Positions 52,401 through 62,260 of a DNA stretch of 64,000 nucleotides are shown here, piece after piece (within the stretch, counting starts at the first letter, position 1; each line of letters opens with the position of its first letter). The notes under the pieces were generated by a model, which searched no databases, had not been told where the DNA came from, and saw nothing but the letters and a program-made list of their open reading frames with translations. The DNA is from Symbiodinium natans (Eukaryota; Sar; Dinophyceae; Suessiales; Symbiodiniaceae). Location of the stretch: positions 598,709-662,708 of the forward strand of contig CAJNDS010002424.1 in NCBI GenBank assembly GCA_905221605.1. The letters are read 5' to 3'. The position numbers were made by a program, and so were the translations under genes.

Positions 52401-53260
52401 ACAACTCCCTTTAGGATTGGTCCCTGGGCCGGCGCAAACACTCTCTGGGTCCTGTGACCCCCCCCGCATGCAGGCTGAGCTAACCTCTGTGGTGCGGACA
52501 GAGATGCTGGCGGCCTAAGTACCTCCGGAGCACCCGGTGGCGGCCCGGGATCGAGACACGTGTTCACTTATGCAAGGGTTACCCGGGTCCTAATTTCTGA
52601 ATTGGCACATTTGGACTCGTCATATAAAGAGGTGCGGTGTGGCCCGCAAGTTTCGTGATGTGCGGGTTGGGCAGCACCTGCGTACTCTGGTTGTACACGC
52701 TTTCAACAGTACTGGGCTGCCCTGGGGTTTGAGCCTCGGGGATGAGGGGATGCCCTCTGTGGGTACTCCGGGCTTGTTCTTGCTGGTTTCTTGGTTTAGT
52801 TAACGTTGGTCTGTCTTGGTCCTTATGCAGCAAGCCCCCCCCCCCCCTTTTTGTGTACCGCACACTGTTGTGGGGCATCCAAATGAATGAAGAGGTGCCT
52901 GGTTGCGATACCAAGCCCAGGGGAGGGGGGGGGGAGGGGAGGGTACTGCAGCGACCCCCCCCCGCAGCTCAACACCGAATGACTGACAGCTACCAGCTTT
53001 GACCTGCGTGGTGAAGTCTGTGTGCATTGCGTTGGCGCAATCTTAAGGCCAGACCCGTAGGGAGGTCTTCCCCTCCCGGTGTTCGCAAGGCTGCGCCTTC
53101 AGCCTAGTGCTCCCGCTCCATGTGGGCAAATGCCTTGTGGGTGGGATAGTGTGGACTGCCTTGGGAAGTGGTGACTGCCACTCGGGGCGGGTCAACTCTA
53201 GAGACTGTGCTCTAAGCTGTCTTACGTTTGATGGCAACCATCTAGGTTCTTCGGTTAATT
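49455..53260. other. Interior of X1 without recognised genes
   Basis: 3.8 kb. The best coding-like piece is at 49881-50249 (+) (CGILNDVFDIHPDAPLVRAI), without a known domain. Simple features: GCTTTGCTTTG repeat near 49823, GGCAGCCGGCCTGTGC repeat at 51270-51300, and poly-C/poly-G runs near 52838 and 52925. This may be a long 3' untranslated or decayed region. Confidence 0.45.
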
Positions 53261-53468
53261 GGGGGCTTGTTGTTTTGTTGTTGGTGTTGCGCACGTTTTG
53301 GCAAGAGTGTGCAGACACAATGTGCATAGTACTGTCCATGAGGATCTTTGATTCGCCCACCGATTGAAAAGGAGGAGTGCTTGGGACTGTCGTTGATTTT
53401 GGGCTATGTGCTTTGTCCTAGGTTTCGGACGATGCTTTTGGGTTCAAACCAATTTTGGCACAAGCGAT
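53261..53468 (+). repeat. X right-end repeat, copy in X1
   Basis: 208 bp from GGGGGCTTGTTGTTTTG to CACAAGCGAT. Matches 54247-54456 except for a 2-bp difference (GTGCAGACAC versus GTGCACTGACAC). Confidence 0.9.
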
Positions 53469-53474
53469 AAGCTT
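53469..53474. repeat. AAGCTT direct repeat (between X1 and X2)
   Basis: A single AAGCTT joins the right end of X1 to the left end of X2, so the order is site-X1-site-X2-site. Confidence 0.75.
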
Positions 53475-54456
53475 ACTGTTCGCGAGCGAATTGTGTTTTA
53501 TCGCTTGCTTCCAAAAATGCCCTGTGAGAAACGGTTTGCCGTTTAGTCTCTGTTTGAAGCCAAAAGTTTTCTTGATGCGTTTTGATTCCCATGCTCCACA
53601 ATTGCCAGTTGCATGTTTTGCAAATTCCTTGATCAGCAGTTTACAGGGTTGCAGTGGCTGTATGCAGCTTGTGCAATGCGCCTGGGTGTGCAACATGCCA
53701 TGCTTTGTGAAGCTAAAGGGCGGCTGATACTTGCACTTGATGCATGTTCCTTGTCGTGCAGCACGGGCTCCATCGGGCCGTGAAAATTTGTCCCACCCAG
53801 CCCACCCTGTGTATGCAGTTGCGGGGCCCGCGCTCCGTAACCGCGAGCCCCTGTGTACATCGGCCAGCAGCCGTTGCCTTGCCGCCCGGCCATCTCGGTC
53901 GGCTTCATGCCCGAACTCCCACCCTCCCCTGCCCGGAGCAAGCCTGTTGCCTACAGCAACTCCCGGCTACCTTCTAGCCATTGCCTGTTGCCTCTGGCAA
54001 CTTGCTGTACTTGAACGGTCCGCATGTCCAGTGCGCCTCCCCCCGCCGGGGAGTCAAATGTTACGTCTTTGTCTACGCTGTGATGCCTCCGCGGCTCACC
54101 ATGCTCTTGTCCCACCCGGCCCACCCAGGGCATAACAAACAGGGCCCGCTGCGGCGGCTGCAACTCCCTGTGTGCCATCTGCACTCCCATCCATGTTTGC
54201 TGTACAGTTGTCTCGCCCTCAAAGGGGGCTCTGAGGCTTTGTAGCTGGGGGCTTGTTGTTTTGTTGTTGGTGTTGCGCACGTTTTGGCAAGAGTGTGCAC
54301 TGACACAATGTGCATAGTACTGTCCATGAGGATCTTTGATTCGCCCACCGATTGAAAAGGAGGAGTGCTTGGGACTGTCGTTGATTTTGGGCTATGTGCT
54401 TTGTCCTAGGTTTCGGACGATGCTTTTGGGTTCAAACCAATTTTGGCACAAGCGAT
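53475..54456 (+). mobile_element. Element X2 (0.98 kb), short tandem relative of X1
   Basis: Has the same 147-bp left end and 210-bp right end as X1, bounded by AAGCTT on both sides. Between the ends it keeps 140 bp (53622-53761) that X1 lacks, ending in a TTCCTTGTCGTGCAG acceptor-like sequence, then the 31-bp leader, then about 450 bp of C-rich sequence unlike X1. It encodes no recognisable protein, so it would be non-autonomous. X2 shows the genomic (unspliced) form of the region where X1 carries the DinoSL. Confidence 0.7.
53760..53761 (+). promoter_or_regulatory. Putative trans-splice acceptor AG in X2
   Basis: AG immediately before CACGGGCTCC, preceded by pyrimidine-containing TTCCTTGTCGTGC. 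The DinoSL of X1 is joined at exactly this position. Confidence 0.6.
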
Positions 54457-54462
54457 AAGCTT
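54457..54462. repeat. AAGCTT direct repeat (outer, right)
   Basis: Right outer copy. On the minus strand it encodes the K-L at which the copia RT frame is interrupted. Confidence 0.75.
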
Positions 54463-55827
54463 CGTCTCCTTTCCATCGACCCTTTCAGTCTTGTCAGAGA
54501 CCACCCAACGAGTTGAGATGACCTTTCGCCTGGGATCGATGGTCCACATCAAATCTCCTACTGCGAGGCTCTCAAGAGCATTCAGCTCCTTGATCATCCC
54601 TTGATAAGTGAGCCCCAGGTCAAGCTCAACTTCGGATATGTCATCCCTGGAGGCAATCGGCTTTTGAACCTTCACAAGTCCCCCACCGAGCTCGACAACG
54701 ACCTCCCCCTCTGGAGTGGTTTCGACCACGGCCCTTGCACTGTTCCCGATGGCCTCCCGGTACTGAACCCTGGAAACCATATCGTCCGCAGTCGGCCCTG
54801 GGATTCGGAGAAGCTCTTCACGGTCAACGTCCATAAGATCCTCCCCCTCTGGGCCCTCGGTGTCGCTCCCTCGTGGTGGTGACTCTGGCTCCTCGCTGGA
54901 ACCCCCAGGTTCATAGCCCTCCCAGTTGTCCATTAGCTCACTCAAACCCCCAGGCCCTTCACCAACATCATCACGCACGTCCTCTGGCAACTCAACGTAC
55001 CCTTCAAGACCCTCAAAACCCTGTTCACCAAGATCTTGCACTTCACCCTGATCCCTTTCAACAACTGCATTCGGATCAAAGCTACCCCTGATGAACTCTG
55101 CATAACGGGCCCTGCAACGTGCAGTGTGAATCAACTTGTCATACCCGACACCACGTGCCTTGCAACTCCGACACCTTGGCGTCGGTCCATGCTCGACCAC
55201 CCAGTCTCGCGGCGGTCCCTTAGTGTTGGCATTGGGCAACGGCAAATGCTGGAGATTCTCTAACGGAACATCTGGGACACCCGGCGGTGGATCCCTTCCA
55301 GGCAAAAGACGACAAACCCCTCTCAAGAGTTTCAACTCATACTTCAACGGAACAACCATGCGAACCCTCGGACTCCGCACGATCTTCGTTTGACCGTCGT
55401 TGAGCAACAGTCTCACCCAGTGCGATCCAGAACCAACTTCAGCCCCCATGTAAGCCCCTTTTCCCATGCGTCCGTTCACAAGATGACTCACAGAAGGTGG
55501 CGGCACACACAAGACGGTCCCTCCGAACACATACGTTGGATGAGGCTTGATGCTTTGGTTCCGACAGCGTTGTTCAGGCGTGAGAGCTGAACCCTCGGTG
55601 ATGTTGTATCTGTTGTGGGCGACACACAAGTGTGACAACAAGTATGGAACCCCATCCCTTGCAACTGTGAGTCCAACCCTTTCAAGCGAAGACAACTGGG
55701 TCTCTGCAAGCTCCTTCAAGGTGCGGACAGCCCTCTCAGCCGTCGGCGCATGCCGATCCACTGGAACCTGCTCCACAATGGCATTAGGAAGCTCCTTGGC
55801 GAACTGCTGCAAGGCGGACACAAGCGC
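54457..55827 (-). pseudogene. Ty1/copia polyprotein: C-terminal half of integrase and RT start
   Basis: Minus-strand frame beginning at the breakpoint with ALVSALQQFAKELPNAIVEQ, then VPVDRHAPTAERAVRTLKEL. The Glu in TAER is the third catalytic residue. Placed after TMRSDGE of the left fragment it sits 33 residues beyond the second Asp, close to the D-x35-E rule. Then come the integrase C-terminal domain (YLLSHLCVAHNRYNITEGSA; SGSHWVRLLLNDGQTKIVRS), a CRSCKARG...CRARY Cys motif, an acidic linker, and the RT N-terminus (MIKELNALESLAVGDLMWTI; RKVISTRWVVSDK). It ends at AAGCTT where X2 begins. The frame stays open a further 18 codons into X2 before stopping at 54406. Confidence 0.85.
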
Positions 55828-56745
55828 TTCGCCAAGCTCCAAGGGGAGGATGTCATCGTCAGCATGCCTGAGGGATGTCGGGGTTTAGGGGGTGAAAAGT
55901 TGTACCTCCGCCTCAAAAAGGCACTATACGGCCTCAGGTCCGCCGCTCTTCACTGGGCCAAGCACCTTGCAGGACTTCTGGAGCGTCTTTTCTCGCTCAA
56001 GTCATGCCCCACGGAACCCTGCTTGTTCGCAGGTGAGTACCGGGGTAAGAGGGTGCTGCTGTTGGCCTATGTCGACGACATCCTACTGTCCTGCGAGGAC
56101 ACTGGCTTGATGTATGAGATGGTCGAGAAACTAGGGGCCGAGGTCAAGTTGAAGGTCACCGCTGACCTAGCAAGGGATGGCGAAATCACCTTCTTGGTGC
56201 GCAAGATCCTGAGATCGGAACCGCAGGGTTCGTTGAAGTTTGGAATGGATCCGGGATATCTTGTCATGGAAGAGTATAATCTCAAGGGCGCGAAGGGGTG
56301 TCCAAATCCGCCGAACCTCAGGGATCTGTATGACAGGGCGCTTGAGAGTGAAGAGTTATCCCGACCTCTTAGCCAGGAGGCTTCTGCACGTTTTCGCAGG
56401 GCGTTGGGGAAAATGTCCTGGCTAGCGACGACACGCGGAGATCTTGTGTATTTCATCAGCGTGCTAGCACGCGGCCAGGCAGACCCCAGGGAGTATCACG
56501 AGAGAGCCATCCGCGGCACTCTGAGGTACTTCAAAACGGTTTCAAGCTTCTTCCAAATCTTTCCACGTCAGAGAGATCAAGACTTGCGGGTCAGGGTATT
56601 CGTGGACGCATCTTGGGGCTCGGAGCGGTCGGTTTCGCGGAGATCGATCTCCGGGGGGTGCGTCGTGCTGGGTTCCGCCTGCGTGAAGTCGTGGGCCCGA
56701 CTCCAGCAGTTGTGTCGAAAGGCTGAAATGCGACCATGCGCATCC
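55828..56745 (+). pseudogene. Ty1/copia RT C-terminal half and RNase H (right of inversion)
   Basis: Begins FAKLQGEDVIVSMPEG, then LYLRLKKALYGLRSAALHWA (the copia K-A-L-Y-G-L-R/K motif), the RT catalytic YVDDILLS at about 56068-56091, and FRRALGKMSWLATTRGDLVY of the connection. RNase H starts VFVDASWGSERSVSRRSISG with its first catalytic Asp present. After SWARLQQ the expected A-E-A-E segment is lost, so RNase H is truncated or frame-shifted at about 56740. No LTR or polypurine tract was found downstream. Confidence 0.87.
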
Positions 56746-58031
56746 GCATTCCAAGGTCTTTGTTCTCAAAGAGACTCAACATTATCCGGAAGCTATGTGT
56801 AGGGCTGTTTTGGGCAGCTTGTAAAGGTTGTGTCTGCTCTGCAGTCGTTTCGCTTTTCTGAGCCAAGGGTTTAGGGTGGAACGCCACCAGCGGCTGGGTC
56901 GCGAACTACTTGGACCACAGCTGCTTTGTCTTTTCGTCTTAGCTGCAAGGGTGAAATTTTTTTTGCCCACCTACTGCGTGCGCCTGCTACCGCCTTGTGG
57001 TGAGACAGCTCCGGGAGCTGGAGGGGGCACCGCCGAGGGGCGCTTGGTCGGTGCTACCACAGGGATGTTTGCTGTCCGTCACTTCGCAGCAGTCAGCCAT
57101 CTTGACTACCCCCCATACCTCGACGGGGCCGTGTCAGCCTCAATGCCCAGAGGGGGAGTAAGAAACCAAAGGTTCCATGTATGTGGGCCTTGGGCTGCCA
57201 GCGTCTTTTAAGTTTTTCCCAGAGGACTCGCTTGCGAAGTGGTGTAAAGAGTAGGTCACCTCAGCTTTTAGAGCTTAGGGAGTGTTTTCCAGTGTTTTCC
57301 CAAGCACCATGAGGTTTGACCAGTTTTGACGGCGTTTCACTTTGTTTGGTGCTTTGGCTCAAGACCGGAGTGCGTGAGCATGCAAAAGTGAGAAGCGTGC
57401 AGGGCTTGAGTGTGAGTCTTGTACGGGTGAGGGTTGCTTGCAGCGTTTCGGTCTTTTACGCAAGCTAAGCACCCTGAAGCACTAGAAGTGGTTGAAGAAA
57501 GCTTTGTTTATGAAGGCATCGAGTACAACTCCGAAAAGAGCAGTCTTCGTGAACTTCAAGCACTGGCCAGACTTTATGGTGCAAAGACCTTCTGAAGAGA
57601 CTGGCTTCATTGTTCGAGAGAAAAGATTGGAAGTACATGATGCGCAGATTATTCCTGTGAGAATTCCAAAGCAACACTTCGGCTTGAGCAGAAGCTCTGA
57701 AGAAAGAATTTTCACCCGCCTCTTCCACCCCCTGTTCTTAAGACATGGATACACCACAGCGTTGCTCTGTTCAGGTGTGCAGTTGCGCTGATCCATGCTT
57801 TAAGCAACGCTTCGGCTTAAGCAAAGCTGAGAAAGAAACATTTTCACCCGCCTCTCCCTTCCCTTTCTGTGTATGACAGGTTCTCTGCAGATGTCTGCCC
57901 GACAGGAATGCAAGCCCGTTGCTGGCCCCTGCCGCGAGTGAACCTTACTTCAATGTAAGAGTACCAAATGCTTTTCTTTTGCTCAAGCTTGTCGTGCCTC
58001 TTGTCAGTTTCGAACTTCTTGAGAACTTGTC
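56746..58031. other. No firm gene
   Basis: Protein-like but unrecognised pieces occur: 57492-57791 (+) MKKALFMKASSTTPKRAVFV. The phrase TTTTCACCCGCCTCT recurs at 57708 and 57840. A TTTGGCTCAAG at 57353 matches only the last 11 bases of the spliced leader. Confidence 0.35.
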
Positions 58032-58208
58032 ATGGAGCGAACTTTGACACAAGCTCAGCTTAACAAGTTTTGTCAGTGGCTACGTACCTTGAACATGAAC
58101 TTCCTGATGAAGGTGGCTGAGGTTTTGGACGACGTTCTTGGAGCAAGAGGATCGTCGAAGAGAGAAGGCAGCACTGCGTCTGCATCAGTGGCAGTTTGTA
58201 GACCCTGA
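58032..58208 (+). CDS. Small ORF, helical, unrecognised
   Basis: 58 codons from ATG 58032: MERTLTQAQLNKFCQWLRTL, then NMNFLMKVAEVLDDVLGARG. Amphipathic and with good coding character for its length. A second short frame, MNLSDRAKVLRQALSINQKP at 58211, follows at once and may be a continuation after a frame change. No domain known. Confidence 0.35.
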   Translation: MERTLTQAQLNKFCQWLRTLNMNFLMKVAEVLDDVLGARGSSKREGSTASASVAVCRP

Positions 58209-59607
58209 ACATGAACCTGAGCGACCGAGCGAAAGTGCTGCGTCAAGCTCTCAGCATCAACCAGAAGCCTCTTGACGTGAGCGACTCTGACTTACCTTTG
58301 TCCTGCTCCAGGCCGACTCACTCAGGCCCTGTGAGCGCAGTAGTGGCCGGGGGAGTGCTCAGACTTTGGCTTGTTTCAGTAAGGTGCTGAGACCAACTCA
58401 GCCACAAGGATGCCAAAGCCACAGTCGTGTTTGACCCCACTTGGACAAAAAGAAGAGTGTCTGAATCCTGAATGCTTCACTGAATGCGTGAGATCTCTGT
58501 TGAATTTGGTTCTGATTTTATATTCCTTTGATGACCGATACATTCTCATCTCGATGCCGGTCCATTGACGAGATAAGTGCCTTTGCAGTTGTGGTGCGTT
58601 GTGTAGCGGTGATGCAGTGTGCACGTGTTTGAAGAGAAGCAAGGAGCCGAGGGTATATTGTTTGTATGTGTTTGTAGTGTTTAGTGTTTCACCCTGTGGC
58701 AAATCTCTCTCCATCTGCTCGTTCACACCAATATGACTGCTTGCTTGCGCTGTTTGTGCGCTGTGTCGTATTCGTGTTGCGATTTTCGCAAGCTGCTTTG
58801 AGAAAGCAATGCGCACCTCCAGACTTTCTCTCAAAATATCATGGATGGTCTCCGGCATTCATTGCTGTAGTTCTTACCGAACTACTGAAGGCACCCTGCA
58901 TTTTGCGGGATCGTGCCACGCGCGTAAAATGACAAGCCACTGCTGTGGCCCTGCTTGCCCCGTTGGTTTGCTTGGCAGCTGATGCGTCGACCTCTTCGTG
59001 ATCTGCTTAGGATGCTCTCTAGCTTTCTTGCGCGTTTTTGTTGCTTTGTTCGCTTTTTGGTTGCTGGGCTTTCGTGCACTTAATCACCCAGTCGCAATAG
59101 ACCGGCCTACTGTGCTGCTGATGCGGTAAAGAGGCGTCCGTTAAAAAAGAAGTTTAGTGTTTCACCCTGATTGACTATCAGTCCTGTACGGTGTTGGGTT
59201 ATGTTGGGCCATTTCTTGGTTGATTGGTTGTTTGCTTCTTTTTGGATTGATCCTGCCTTTTTGCCGTGTCACAACTATGCCGCTTGAAGACTGATCATTG
59301 ATATGCTGACGCAGAAAAGAGCTCGCCATCAAAAAAAAGTCTGGTGGTGGTGCAGTGTGCTGGTAGTGAGGTGTAGTGGCGGTAAGTCGTATGTGGTGCT
59401 TGGTGGTGGTGTGGTGGAGTGTGGAGTGTGGTGTTTCTGTAGGTGAGTTCTTTTGCGTAGTGACGGAATACGATTCTTGGCCTTGACTTGCCTCTTAAGG
59501 TGTGGGCGTTACAGATAAAAACTTGCGGGGAAAACGCAACCTGTTGCCTCAGAAGCTTTGGCTCGGGCGACGGATCTCGGACCTGCGCCGCTACATGACG
59601 CTTAAAG

Positions 59608-59796
59608 TTGGAGAGTTTTGGTGGATTTCGCATCAAATTGGTGAAACAGGTTTCTTCAGTAGAGTTCGTAGAGTTCTGGCGTCTAGCATACGAGGCATGC
59701 CTCTTGCTAGCTCCCCTCCATCAAGCGGGATCCGTTTCAAGGTTTCAGGAGCTTCTGACAGCTGTGTCACGCAGTTTTGGCGACATCGAGTTGTGA
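59608..59796 (+). CDS. Small ORF, unrecognised
   Basis: About 62 codons: ESFGGFRIKLVKQVSSVEFV, then EFWRLAYEACLLLAPLHQAG and FQELLTAVSRSFGDIEL. Helical and protein-like, without an ATG in good position, so more likely an exon or relic than a complete gene. Confidence 0.3.
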   Translation: MESFGGFRIKLVKQVSSVEFVEFWRLAYEACLLLAPLHQAGSVSRFQELLTAVSRSFGDIEL

Positions 59797-60409
59797 GCTG
59801 GAAAGTTGCTCTCTGGGCCCACGGTTGCTGCTACGTTGACCATTCCTGCAAATGTGACCAGCGTTATCACTTTTCACCGCCAATTTTCTTCTTTCTTTCA
59901 TAACGTGTTCCAAAAAACTTGCTGTATGCCATAAAATTTCTGGTCCATGACCATGACCATGACTCTTGCTTCTGCATGTTATTTGTGCTGCCATTGTTGT
60001 TTGTGCTGGTTACTGTGATTGTTGTCGAAGAGGTCAATGTTCAGTAGGTTCATCATGTGTAATCACTTGTAGGACTCTCGCAAGCACCCCGAATTCAAAT
60101 ATCAACGACGTTTTGTATGAAGGAGGCTTTCTACTTTGAAGTGTCATAGCTTGATGTGGTTTGCCATTTTCCCGCCAGGCGAAGCTAGGCGAGATGACCC
60201 TTTAGGAGGGTAAATGACCGGCGCTCAGCTGATGGCGATTTAGGGCTCAGGAAACGTATGCTGACACACAAGCGAAGTACAGCTTACAAAAGAATCGGGT
60301 TATTTTTCGCCGAAATGTATTTTGTCAAAAAGCATCTTTTCGGGTTCGGTTGCAGTTCAGTGATGTCCAGTCAACACGCCATGCCTGCTGCGACTACGCG
60401 TTGCAACCG

Positions 60410-60745
60410 TCACCATGTCCGCTTTCCTTTACGAGCCTGACGATGGCCATACGCAGCATACAGCACCTGCTTGCATGTCGGCTTGGCTGATGGGAGGACG
60501 TTCTCCGATGGTTCAATCGGAAATGACTGAATGACCACGACCTGTCGGAACGACCTCTTTGATGTTTGGGAAGCCGATTTTGACCAGCTTGGCTCCAAGA
60601 TTCTCGACCTGCGGCCAAAGCTTTCAAGCCGCGGCGAATGGACATTAATGCCATAATCCGGGCTGTTTTTGTACGGGAAGCGGAAGAGTGCGTCAGTGCC
60701 ATGACGTGCTTCCAGCGTCGGGGACGCGATGACGAAGGAAGGCAA
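60410..60745 (-). CDS. Possible 111-residue hypothetical protein
   Basis: Minus-strand frame with charged, protein-like composition: PSFVIASPTLEARHGTDALF, NSPDYGINVHSPRLESFGRR, SFPIEPSENVLPSAKPTCKQ. Other frames on both strands overlap it. No known domain. Confidence 0.3.
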   Translation of the reverse strand: MPSFVIASPTLEARHGTDALFRFPYKNSPDYGINVHSPRLESFGRRSRILEPSWSKSASQTSKRSFRQVVVIQSFPIEPSENVLPSAKPTCKQVLYAAYGHRQARKGKRTW

Positions 60746-61244
60746 GATTTGTGAAAAAGGCCTTTCAGAGAAACGAGAAATTTTGCGTGTGCGATCCGGC
60801 TTGATTCGGGCCTTGCCGCCTAAATCGCAGACTTTCGCTGGTTGCTTTTGGTTGGGTATTGGTCACCGTCAGCCTTCTGTCTGCGTGTGATCGGAAATCC
60901 TGTCGCCAAGGGTCAGCACGCTTGTACCATGGCAGCTTGAAGCTTTGGCGGAAAAATCACGGGGTACTTCGAGGGGAAAACAAAACATCCTCTGAAAATC
61001 TCTGACTTCGCGGAACCCTGCCGGTCTTTTTGTGCAGCAGAATTTGTGGAAGGGTGTGCCCTGCTCCTGCAACCTCCTCCCCTTGGAAGAGCAATGGACC
61101 AGCAGCAAAAGATGGGAGTTTCTTGAAGTTAGGCGTCTTGTCGCGGGGGAATCAAATTAACCGATGCTTCCTAACATTGCAAAAACCCTTTAAGGCTTTA
61201 AGGGGTCCTAAATGAGTAGATCCCGACAACTAGATCCCTAGACC

Positions 61245-61583
61245 CTAGAAGGGCTTGTAATAGTAAGGGGAAGGAACTCCGTTGGAATTCCTAAGCGCCC
61301 TGAGCTTTGTGTTAAAACCAACCCACATCCTTTGAGACATGGCAGAAGCCCGAGCTTGTGGATCGCGCGGCACGTTGCGATTGTCTTGCAAGCTATGGCT
61401 TGGCGTTGCCCTCAGCTTTAGAATGCCCTTCGACGTCAGTTTTGGCACCTGCAGCTCTTGCAACTCCTGCTCTGTGGGGGGCCTGTCAGAAGTAACGCCT
61501 CTGGGGATACGCTTTTCTCCCTCGGAGTGCCTGTTGCTTGGTGATGCGCAATAGTCTTGAGCTCCTGGCGGTTGAGTTGTCAT
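61245..61583 (-). CDS. Possible 112-residue hypothetical protein
   Basis: Minus-strand frame beginning MTTQPPGAQDYCASPSNRHS and continuing VTSDRPPTEQELQELQVPKL and AMSQRMWVGFNTKLRALRNS to a stop at 61245. Composition is hydrophilic and credible for a real protein or exon; no domain recognised. Confidence 0.35.
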   Translation of the reverse strand: MTTQPPGAQDYCASPSNRHSEGEKRIPRGVTSDRPPTEQELQELQVPKLTSKGILKLRATPSHSLQDNRNVPRDPQARASAMSQRMWVGFNTKLRALRNSNGVPSPYYYKPF

Positions 61584-61645
61584 AGGTTTCTGTTCGGTTC
61601 ATGATCTCAAGCCCCCTCCCTCCTCCCAGCATCGTATGCGCTTTT

Positions 61646-62260
61646 CTAAAGAAACGAATAGTCGCGTCCAGTGCCACGATCATCTGCAATCATGCAAAAG
61701 GCCAAATTGGAAGAGATTGCCCAAAGCCATACTGTCAAGGGCCACAGGGGGGCATCAGACGGCCACGGGCTAATTTTGCCAGGTGTTAAGGTGGCACGAG
61801 CATTGCGTGTCAGGCCTGCTTCGGCTGCAAGCGCCAGGCCACTGTACCATACCTTCTGAAAGCTTGAGTGCTTATCACTGGCACGCATGCAGCTGCAGGG
61901 TCTTGTGGCCTGCGCATGCGCAGACTTCCTGTCCACAACAAACCATAAGGTCGGTTCCCTTTTAAGTAAGGATTCCACGTTTAAGAGAGTCTTATCCCAT
62001 GGTCCATCCCTTTCTAGGACCCTTAGAACAAAAGTGTCTTGGTGCTTCTCTCTCCTGAAACGGCTCCTGCGTGTCCCACAATGCCTGTGGCGGAGTGGTC
62101 GCCCGACACGAAACGTGCACCCTCCAGCACGCTGGTCGATGTCAACCACTGCTACCCGCCAATTACAAGATTCAGGCACGTGGGGGAAAGCCCTTTGCAG
62201 CATCGGCAGGGCATCCCTGTCGCGCATCTTTGCGCGCAGATTTTGGTTGAACCTTGGCAT
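61646..62260 (-). CDS. Possible hypothetical protein or relic
   Basis: Minus-strand frame whose first 120 residues look protein-like (RDRDALPMLQRAFPHVPESC; WRVAVVDIDQRAGGCTFRVG; FVLRVLERDGPWDKTLLNVE). The rest loses that character. No domain recognised. Confidence 0.25.
   Translation of the reverse strand: MPRFNQNLRAKMRDRDALPMLQRAFPHVPESCNWRVAVVDIDQRAGGCTFRVGRPLRHRHCGTRRSRFRREKHQDTFVLRVLERDGPWDKTLLNVESLLKREPTLWFVVDRKSAHAQATRPCSCMRASDKHSSFQKVWYSGLALAAEAGLTRNARATLTPGKISPWPSDAPLWPLTVWLWAISSNLAFCMIADDRGTGRDYSFL

Larger units (their letters stand above)
46018..53468 (+). mobile_element. Element X1 (7.45 kb), inserted in copia RT
   Basis: Begins ACTGTTCGCGAGCGAATTGT and ends TTTTGGCACAAGCGAT, each flanked by AAGCTT. 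It shares its first 147 bp and last 208 bp with the adjacent 0.98-kb element X2, while the interiors differ. Contents in order: the shared left end, a DinoSL, a leader, a short Cys-rich ORF, a long low-complexity ORF merging into a zinc-finger/kinase-like protein (to 49454), 3.8 kb without recognisable genes, and the shared right end. No transposase, recombinase or RT was recognised, so its means of movement is unknown. Ends are not obvious terminal inverted repeats, though TATCGCTTG occurs near both ends in opposite orientation. Confidence 0.7.
45854..55827. other. 9.97-kb inverted segment splitting the copia element
   Basis: Both ends lie inside copia coding sequence. Flipping the interval joins GAA 45853 to GCG-CTT-GTG in frame (integrase S-D-G-E-A-L-V). 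It also brings ...L-D-V-S-T next to F-A-K-L-Q-G-E-D, where one base must be lost to keep frame. The right junction sits in the palindrome AAGCGCTT and the left in ACCGGT. Confidence 0.75.

Noticed and set aside
53731-54244. Plus-strand frames of 134 and 87 codons inside X2
   Set aside because: Composition follows the C-rich repeat-like DNA, the two frames overlap, and there is no known motif.
57350-57364. Second spliced-leader relic (TTTGGCTCAAG)
   Set aside because: Only 11 bases match the 3' part of DinoSL and the upstream half does not. Such a match is plausible by chance in 64 kb on two strands.
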